From positions 22,587 through 34,032 of the forward strand of contig PLXU01000203.1 in assembly GCA_003151555.1 (NCBI GenBank): a stretch of 11,446 nt of DNA, written 5' to 3'. Source of the DNA: Acidimicrobiaceae bacterium (lineage in GTDB: Bacteria > Actinomycetota > Acidimicrobiia > Acidimicrobiales > RAAP-2). The position numbers and the translations under genes are program-made. This document shows, piece by piece, positions 7,903 through 11,446 of the stretch (position 1 is the first letter of the stretch; each line of letters begins with the position of its first letter). A model generated the notes under the pieces. The model did not search any database. It was not told where the DNA came from and saw nothing but the letters and a program-made list of their open reading frames with translations.

Positions 7903-8190
7903 ATGGCCACGAAGAAGACCTCACATATCCTGCGAGACGAAGAGCAATTAGCGGCAATAACCAAACGAATTAAGCGAGCCCACGGCCAAATGGGTGCCAT
8001 AATACGGATGCTCGAGGAAGGACGTTCGTGCGAGGACATCGTCACCCAGATGGCAGCGGTCGCCAAGGCGGTGAACACCGCTGCGTTCACCCTCATTTCC
8101 GCCAGTCTGAAGGAATGCATCGCCGACCCCGAGTCTGATACCGACGACATCGTGCGGAGGCTGCAGAAGCTCTTTTTGAGCCTGGCGTAA
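7903..8190 (+). CDS. CsoR-family repressor with Cys-Ser-Cys site, CstR-like persulfide sensor predicted
   Basis: This 95-residue all-helical DNA-binding repressor belongs to the CsoR/RcnR family (DUF156). The start ATG 7903 has AAGGAG five bases upstream. The family core is clear: KRIKRAHGQMGAIIRMLEEG followed by CEDIVTQ. Copper CsoR uses Cys, His and Cys with the two cysteines 29 residues apart. Here Cys43 and Cys72 keep that spacing, but the His four residues before the second Cys is Ser68. Loss of this His with both Cys kept is characteristic of CstR-type sensors, which form di- to tetrasulfide bridges with sulfane sulfur and then leave the DNA. The SQR-like, TusE-like and DsrE2 genes just downstream support this. 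Copper sensing is therefore unlikely. It probably controls its own operon through the palindrome at 5644-5659. Confidence 0.88.
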   Translation: MATKKTSHILRDEEQLAAITKRIKRAHGQMGAIIRMLEEGRSCEDIVTQMAAVAKAVNTAAFTLISASLKECIADPESDTDDIVRRLQKLFLSLA

Positions 8191-8213
8191 CGACGACGGA
8201 ACGGAGCGAACGA

Positions 8214-8281
8214 CGCTTCTTCCGCGAACTTCGAGTGCTTTCAGTCCGGTGGTGTGACTCGAGTTCGCGGCATCGGAAGCG
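8214..8281 (+). terminator. Large imperfect hairpin behind the CsoR-family gene
   Basis: The arms 8222-8236 and 8257-8270 pair as CCGCGAACT-CGAGT with a single bulged T, around a 20-nt loop. A second, outer stem of CGCTTC (8214-8219) with GAAGCG (8276-8281) extends it across an internal loop. The hairpin starts 24 bases after the CsoR-family stop codon. There is no U-tract, so an actinobacterial-type terminator, an mRNA-processing site or a leader structure for the SQR gene are all possible. Seen: pairing. Inferred: role. Confidence 0.5.
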
Positions 8282-8298
8282 AGTGACGTACTCACTCG
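8280..8298 (+). terminator. Second short hairpin, same intergenic region
   Basis: CGAGTGA (8280-8286) pairs perfectly with TCACTCG (8292-8298) around the loop CGTAC. It follows the larger hairpin directly; together they could end the MMPL-regulator transcript and isolate it from the SQR operon. No T-run follows. Confidence 0.4.
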
Positions 8299-8339
8299 TC
8301 GGATTATGACTTAAGGCCCTACTCCGCCAGTCTTCACGC

Positions 8340-8359
8340 ATACCGGGTGGTGGTACGTT
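8340..8359 (+). promoter_or_regulatory. Possible second CsoR/CstR operator and -10 box before the SQR-like gene
   Basis: ATACCGGGTGGTGGTAC (8340-8356) has ATACC and GGTAC half-sites 7 bases apart, matching the palindrome at 5644 in four or five arm positions on each side but with a less symmetric centre. TACGTT (8354-8359) fits TANNNT and overlaps its right arm. A weak TCTTCA lies 17 bases upstream of that -10. If real, the sqr-tusE-dsrE2 genes would be under the same repressor as the MMPL gene, with a leader of about 60 nt before the ribosome-binding site. Confidence 0.4.
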
Positions 8360-8423
8360 CGAACTAGGGCGGACGTACGTGCTCAGCACCGCACCCGCCC
8401 GAGAGTGATCGAAGGGAGGCCCC

Positions 8424-9683
8424 ATGCACCGAATAGTCATTCTTGGCGGCGGTACTGGCGGAACCCTGGCGGCGAATCGGCTGCGAAAGGTCTACGGACC
8501 TGATCAGGCCGTTATTACTGTCGTCGACCAGGACGATTTTCACGTGTACCAGCCCGGCTTGTTGTTCATCCCCTTCGGCGTCGGCACGACGAAGGACATC
8601 ACACGACCCCGTCGGGAACAGTTGCATAACGGAATCAACTACTTGTCCACGGCCGTCGAAAAAGTCGAACTCGGTTCGAACACGGTGCGTCTCGTCAATG
8701 GAACGGACCTGGCGTACGACGTGCTGGTGATAGCGACGGGCGCGGTGCTGACGACCGACGAGACCGAGGGTCTGAGCGGACCGGGCTGGATGGAGAAGGT
8801 GTTCACCTTCTACACGCCCGAAGGTGCCACCGCTCTGGCCACGGCGCTGCGCGACTTCGAAGGAGGTCGGGTCGTCGTGAACATCGTCGACATGCCGATC
8901 AAGTGTCCGGTGGCCCCGCTCGAGTTCTGCTTCTTGGCCGACGCCTACTTCCAAAAGCGCGGCATCCGCGATCGCGTGGAGTTGACGTACGTGACCCCGC
9001 TCGACGGAGCGTTCACCGAGCCGGTGTGCTCCCAGCAGTTGGGCGGGATGCTGGGTGATCGCGGCATCGCGCTCGTCACCGAGTTCAATACGGGCGTCGT
9101 CGACGGCGCCGCTGGGCGACTGATCGCGTACGACGAGAGGGAGGTTCCCTTCGACCTCGCGGTAGTCATCCCCGTCCACAGCGGAGCGGCGTACGTATTC
9201 AACTCCGAAGGGCTCGGCGACGAACTCGGCTTCATACCGGTTGACGAACACACGCTGCAATCGAAGACTTCGCCCAACGTGTTCGCCCTCGGCGACGCGA
9301 CGGCACTCCCGGCCTCTAAGGCCGGTTCCGTGGCCCACTTCGAAGGAGAGGTGCTGGTCGAGAACATTCAGCACTTCCTCCACGGGCAGAGCCTCGACGC
9401 ATCCTTTGACGGTCACGCGAACTGCTTCATCGAGTCCGGTTCGTCCAAGGCCCTGCTCATCGACTTCAACTACGAGACCGAACCGTTGACCGGACACTAC
9501 CCGGGACCGGTCGGGCTTCCCCTCATGAAAGAGTCCCATCTGAACCACCTCGGCAAGCTCGCCTTCCAGTGGATGTACTGGCACAGCCTGCTGCCGGGTC
9601 GAGACCTCCCCTTCGTCACGAGCCACATGCCGAAAGCCGGGAAGAACTTTGTGGCACCAGCCGAGAAGGAACATTCGAGATGA
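8424..9683 (+). CDS. sqr: Sulfide:quinone oxidoreductase-like FAD flavoprotein
   Basis: This 419-residue protein belongs to the SQR/flavocytochrome c sulfide dehydrogenase branch of the pyridine-nucleotide-disulfide oxidoreductase superfamily. Its expected job is two-electron oxidation of sulfide to protein-bound polysulfide with transfer to quinone. ATG 8424 has GGGAGG four bases upstream. The FAD-binding GGGTGG is at residues 8-13, VIATG lies mid-domain, and the second FAD motif FALGDA contains Asp291. The two SQR redox cysteines appear present: Cys161 (IKCPVAP) and Cys334 (GHANCFIE). Cys169 and Cys202 are additional. The C-terminal YWHSLLPGRDLP segment is typical of SQR-like proteins at the membrane. 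It overlaps the TusE-like gene by 4 nt. I am sure of the family and fairly sure of sulfide as substrate because of the regulator and partners; activity is not proven. Confidence 0.85.
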   Translation: MHRIVILGGGTGGTLAANRLRKVYGPDQAVITVVDQDDFHVYQPGLLFIPFGVGTTKDITRPRREQLHNGINYLSTAVEKVELGSNTVRLVNGTDLAYDVLVIATGAVLTTDETEGLSGPGWMEKVFTFYTPEGATALATALRDFEGGRVVVNIVDMPIKCPVAPLEFCFLADAYFQKRGIRDRVELTYVTPLDGAFTEPVCSQQLGGMLGDRGIALVTEFNTGVVDGAAGRLIAYDEREVPFDLAVVIPVHSGAAYVFNSEGLGDELGFIPVDEHTLQSKTSPNVFALGDATALPASKAGSVAHFEGEVLVENIQHFLHGQSLDASFDGHANCFIESGSSKALLIDFNYETEPLTGHYPGPVGLPLMKESHLNHLGKLAFQWMYWHSLLPGRDLPFVTSHMPKAGKNFVAPAEKEHSR

Positions 9684-9997
9684 CTACCATGACGCTCGCA
9701 GGAATCAATGTCGAAGTAAACGACGAGGGTTTCCTCGTTGACCCCAGCCAGTGGACCGAAGCAATGGCCGTGGAACTCGCCCGTAAGGAAGGCATCGACC
9801 CACTGACCAAGGAGCACTGGCAGGTAATCCGCTTCATGCGATCCGAATACCTCGCCAAGGGTTCAGGACCGTCGGTGCGCCTCCTTGGCAAGACATCCGG
9901 TGTACCCATCAAGGAGTTGTACCAACTGTTTCCCAAGGGCCCCGCGAAGGTCGCCGCAAGAATCGCCGGCATTCCGAAGCCAAAAGGCTGCATTTAA
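9680..9997 (+). CDS. tusE: TusE/DsrC-family sulfur-carrier protein with a single C-terminal cysteine
   Basis: This small cytoplasmic protein has 105 residues, the normal TusE/DsrC length. ATG 9680 overlaps the sqr stop (ATGA) and has GAAGGA nine bases upstream; the ATG at 9689 is a weaker alternative. The family pattern is complete: DEGFL and DPSQWTE near the N-terminus, LTKEHWQVI in the middle, LFPKGPAK, then GIPKPKGCI at the end. The penultimate Cys104 is CysA, which carries a persulfide on the flexible arm. CysB, expected 11 residues earlier in true DsrC partners of dissimilatory sulfite reductase, is Ala93, so it cannot form the CysA-CysB disulfide. This places it with single-Cys TusE-like carriers. 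As it is coupled to sqr and followed by dsrE2, it probably accepts sulfane sulfur from that pathway. Confidence 0.92.
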   Translation: MTTMTLAGINVEVNDEGFLVDPSQWTEAMAVELARKEGIDPLTKEHWQVIRFMRSEYLAKGSGPSVRLLGKTSGVPIKELYQLFPKGPAKVAARIAGIPKPKGCI

Positions 9998-10021
9998 CTC
10001 TCAGCGGAAAGGAGCAGGACA

Positions 10022-10489
10022 ATGAACGACCCGATTGAGAAGGTATCGATCATCATTTCCAAGGGATCACTCGAGGGCGTCTATCCTGGACTGATCATGG
10101 CCAACGGAGCAAGAGCCGAAGGAATTGAGGCCAACCTGTTCTTCACGTTCTTCGGGATGGAGGCGATTCTCAAGAAACGACAGAGCCACATCAAGGTCGC
10201 GACCGTCGGGAACCCCGGCATGCACATGGCCAGTGTCGTGGGGGCGCTCCCGGGCATGTCGGCGTTGGCAACTCACATGATGGAACAGAAGATGGACAAA
10301 CTTGACATTCCTTCTATCCCCGAGTTCGTCGAGATGATTTCCGACACCGGGTGTGGCATGTACGCCTGCCAAGCATCGGTGGATCTGTTCGGCTTGAAGA
10401 AGGACGATTTCATCGAACAGGTGCAGGACATCATCTCCGTAGGCGACTTCTACGCCAAGGCTGCGGGCGGAGAGATCATCTTCACCTGA
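10022..10489 (+). CDS. dsrE2: DsrE2-type (DsrE/DsrF/DrsH-like) sulfurtransferase
   Basis: This 155-residue protein of the DrsE_2 family moves persulfide sulfur between carriers. ATG 10022 has AAAGGAG seven bases upstream and lies 24 nt behind tusE. The family framework is present: IIISKGSLE near the start, FFTFFGME, VGNPGM, LPGMSALAT, PSIPEFVEM, and then Cys111 and Cys116 in GCGMYACQAS before the LFGLKKDD segment. Cys116 occupies the conserved active-cysteine position; Cys111 is an extra cysteine five residues before it. Archaeal and bacterial DsrE2 proteins are usually encoded with TusA and DsrC/TusE in sulfur-oxidation clusters; here TusA is missing from the window. It is probably the sulfur-transfer partner of the TusE-like protein and the SQR product. 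Confidence 0.92.
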   Translation: MNDPIEKVSIIISKGSLEGVYPGLIMANGARAEGIEANLFFTFFGMEAILKKRQSHIKVATVGNPGMHMASVVGALPGMSALATHMMEQKMDKLDIPSIPEFVEMISDTGCGMYACQASVDLFGLKKDDFIEQVQDIISVGDFYAKAAGGEIIFT

Positions 10490-10656
10490 GCGTCCTGAGT
10501 CGCTCTGAGGAGGTTGGAGTCCGCGGTACACCTTGGATCTCATTTAATGGACTTGGCAGTCGTCTCACTCAACGCCCAACTTTGCCAAAGTGGTTCACGG
10601 TGGCGAAAATTGGTGGCGATTGCATGGTGTCGCCTAGGTCACCGAAGGCACAATCA

Positions 10657-10694
10657 GGCCTCATTTTAGGCGTCATATTTCTGCAACACCACGA
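10657..10694 (+). repeat. Imperfect 38-bp direct repeat, copy 1
   Basis: Begins GGCCTCATTTTAGGC and matches the copy at 10977-11014 in about 32 of 38 positions; most differences are transitions. The offset is exactly 320 bp and the two copies bracket the tRNA relic. Confidence 0.7.
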
Positions 10695-10780
10695 GACGAA
10701 ACCGACAAGAGACAACGCAGTTCCTTGAAAACTAAAGACATGCGCGACCAGACCGACATCACGCAACCATCGGACAGATC

Positions 10781-10824
10781 CTTTTAACCCCAAGGTGCCG
10801 GGATCGAGACCCGGGCGCCCCACC
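10781..10824 (+). tRNA. 3' half of a tRNA-Lys (anticodon TTT), 5' half absent
   Basis: Starting at the anticodon loop CTTTTAA (10781-10787, anticodon TTT at 10783-10785), every part of the 3' half of a tRNA follows with exact spacing. These are the 3' anticodon strand CCCCA, a 5-nt variable loop, a perfectly paired T-stem CCGGG/CCCGG around ATCGAGA, the 7-nt acceptor strand GCGCCCC, discriminator A and CC. The 40 bases upstream contain no matching TGGGG anticodon strand, D-arm or GGGGCGC acceptor strand, so this is not a functional tRNA gene. T54 of the T-loop is A. A tRNA 3' half starting in the anticodon loop is the usual identity segment left by tyrosine-recombinase integration (attachment site). 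Confidence 0.65.
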
Positions 10825-10831
10825 TTATGAA
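10819..10831 (+). repeat. 13-bp direct repeat at the tRNA 3' end, copy 1
   Basis: CCCACCTTATGAA, overlapping the end of the tRNA relic. The second copy starts 17 bases further on. Confidence 0.7.
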
Positions 10832-10835
10832 CAGG

Positions 10836-10848
10836 CCCACCTTATGAA
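10836..10848 (+). repeat. 13-bp direct repeat at the tRNA 3' end, copy 2
   Basis: An exact second copy of CCCACCTTATGAA. Repeating the tRNA terminus just outside the gene is compatible with an attachment-site core duplication or recombinase arm site. Confidence 0.7.
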
Positions 10849-10976
10849 TTTGAACGTTCTCGCTCGTGGATCCCAACGGTCGCGACACTCTTGAACGAAA
10901 TTGAAGAATTTTGAATTATTCTTAATGGAGTAACGAGACCCAATGTTGGTCGCGATCGATGTCGCGCACCGTTTCG

Positions 10977-11014
10977 GGCCTCATTTTAGGCCTCGCATTT
11001 CCGCAACGCCGCGA
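10977..11014 (+). repeat. Imperfect 38-bp direct repeat, copy 2
   Basis: Partner of the copy at 10657. In this copy the start GGCCT-CATTTT-AGGCC is also a 5-bp inverted repeat. Confidence 0.7.
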
Positions 11015-11320
11015 ACCAAGATTGTCGCGTAGTAACTGCCAGCAAGGTGAAGGCCTTCTGACAGGCTAAGTGGATCATTTTTGGGGTCCTTCCGTCACGT
11101 TCAGCGCCGAACCTCAACCTCAACCAGAGATTGAAGGTCCGAACGACGTATTCAAATCACACGGGTCTAGTCGTCGCTTTCGCAAACTTGTTGCTTGCGT
11201 CTTTGCTCAGAGGTTAATCAGCATTCGAGTGTATGAGTTAGTAAGCAAGAGGTTGCGAACGATAGTACGTCGAAACAGGCCCCATTTCGGACAATGGACC
11301 ACATGGCGGGGCCGACACAA

Positions 11321-11349
11321 CTGTCAGGTGAAATTGACCTCACTACGAT
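11321..11349 (+). promoter_or_regulatory. Possible promoter for a leaderless gene at the right edge
   Basis: CTGTCA (11321-11326) and TACGAT (11344-11349) are spaced by 17 bases and match the -35 and TANNNT -10 consensus in part. The GTG at 11356 lies six bases behind the -10, the same geometry as the MMPL gene at 5661-5673. Confidence 0.4.
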
Positions 11350-11355
11350 GCTGAA

Positions 11356-11446
11356 GTGGCGACAGAATCTAATCCGAGTGCGCCTCCGGGAAGGTCCGTC
11401 TGGCGAGTGCTGATCGGCCGGCTGCATTTTCCGACAGTTGTTGTAC
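11356..11446 (+). CDS. Possible N-terminus of an unidentified protein (runs off the window)
   Basis: From GTG 11356 the frame stays open for 30 codons to the window end, beginning VATESNPSAPPGRSVW, a polar Pro/Ser-rich N-terminus, then turning hydrophobic (RVLIGRLHFPTVVV). There is no Shine-Dalgarno; a TACGAT six bases upstream would place the transcription start on the GTG. The fragment is too short for family recognition and could be chance. Confidence 0.3.
   Translation, partial: MATESNPSAPPGRSVWRVLIGRLHFPTVVV

Larger units (their letters stand above)
10490..11355. other. Long gene-poor region with tRNA relic and repeats
   Basis: No convincing protein-coding gene is present. Open frames of 80-125 codons on both strands have no ribosome-binding sites and recognisable composition of chance frames; one on the minus strand simply reads the tRNA relic backwards. 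The sequence becomes visibly more AT-rich (for instance 10890-10925), unlike the flanking operons. It holds a tRNA-Lys 3' half, two sets of direct repeats, GGTGGCGA twice (10599 and 10612), a perfect GAACGTTC palindrome (10852-10859) and a small AT hairpin (AAGAAT/ATTCTT, 10904-10923). A weak 5-bp hairpin follows the dsrE2 stop (10488-10505). The pattern suggests an integration site or the remains of a mobile element. Confidence 0.6.

Noticed and set aside
7903..8190. Copper-sensing CsoR
   Set aside because: The His ligand is Ser68 and no copper ATPase or copper chaperone lies nearby.
8364..9674. Minus-strand open frame of 436 codons opposite sqr
   Set aside because: The plus strand encodes an SQR-like protein with all motifs and a ribosome-binding site; the antisense frame is a GC-driven shadow.
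9680..9997. True DsrC of dissimilatory sulfite reductase
   Set aside because: CysB is Ala93, and no dsrAB or dsrMKJOP genes are in the window.
10599..10619. CRISPR or iteron array from the GGTGGCGA repeats
   Set aside because: Only two 8-bp copies 13 bp apart; no regular array or spacers.
10569..10823. Minus-strand 84-codon protein
   Set aside because: Its N-terminus is merely the reverse reading of the tRNA relic, and there is no ribosome-binding site.
10741..10824. Complete functional tRNA gene
   Set aside because: No acceptor, D-arm or anticodon 5' strand complementary to the 3' half is present upstream, and T54 is replaced by A.
11070..11354. Plus-strand 94-codon protein in the AT-richer region
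   Set aside because: No ribosome-binding site, no domain pattern, and a composition typical of random open frames.

Overview
The window looks like chromosomal DNA from a GC-rich Actinomycetota. An acidophilic or sulfur-oxidising lineage such as Acidimicrobiia is my best guess. The reasons are high GC with GTG starts, translationally overlapping operons, genes that appear to be read from leaderless mRNAs, and a sulfide/sulfane-sulfur gene set. No marker gene here fixes the taxonomy.

Region 1 (1-5123) is one tightly packed plus-strand operon. It holds the end of a LIV-type ABC permease (livH), then livM, livG and livF. These are followed by a beta-hydroxyacid dehydrogenase and an M24-fold (aminopeptidase P/DddP-like) hydrolase. 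Most junctions overlap by 1-8 nt. The layout suggests uptake of an amino-acid-like or other small polar compound and its hydrolysis and redox processing; the substrate cannot be read from the sequence. One of the five M24 metal ligands (second Asp) is Cys275.

Region 2 (5124-5640) is decayed DNA. It starts with a recognisable but broken N-terminal part of a thiamine-diphosphate dehydrogenase E1 alpha subunit, which was probably the next gene of the same operon. After that I see no intact gene.

Region 3 (5641-10489) is the most interesting part. A near-perfect CsoR-type palindrome (ATACC...GGTAT) sits directly before a -10 box and a GTG with no Shine-Dalgarno, so the mRNA is probably leaderless. 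The gene is a 722-residue MMPL/RND transporter. Next comes a CsoR-family repressor whose Cys43/Cys72 pair is kept but whose metal-binding His is Ser68, the pattern expected of a CstR-like persulfide sensor rather than a copper sensor. After two hairpins and a second possible operator comes an SQR-like flavoprotein, a one-cysteine TusE/DsrC protein and a DsrE2 protein. I infer a sulfane-sulfur-responsive locus: the flavoprotein oxidises sulfide, DsrE2 and TusE relay the persulfide, the CstR-like protein senses it, and the MMPL pump moves an unknown sulfur-linked or toxic compound.

Region 4 (10490-11446) is mostly non-coding and more AT-rich. It carries the exact 3' half of a tRNA-Lys(TTT) without any 5' half, flanked by short direct repeats and bracketed by a 38-bp imperfect repeat 320 bp apart. 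It resembles a tRNA attachment site or the scar of an integrated element. A possible new gene with a leaderless promoter begins at 11356 and runs off the window.
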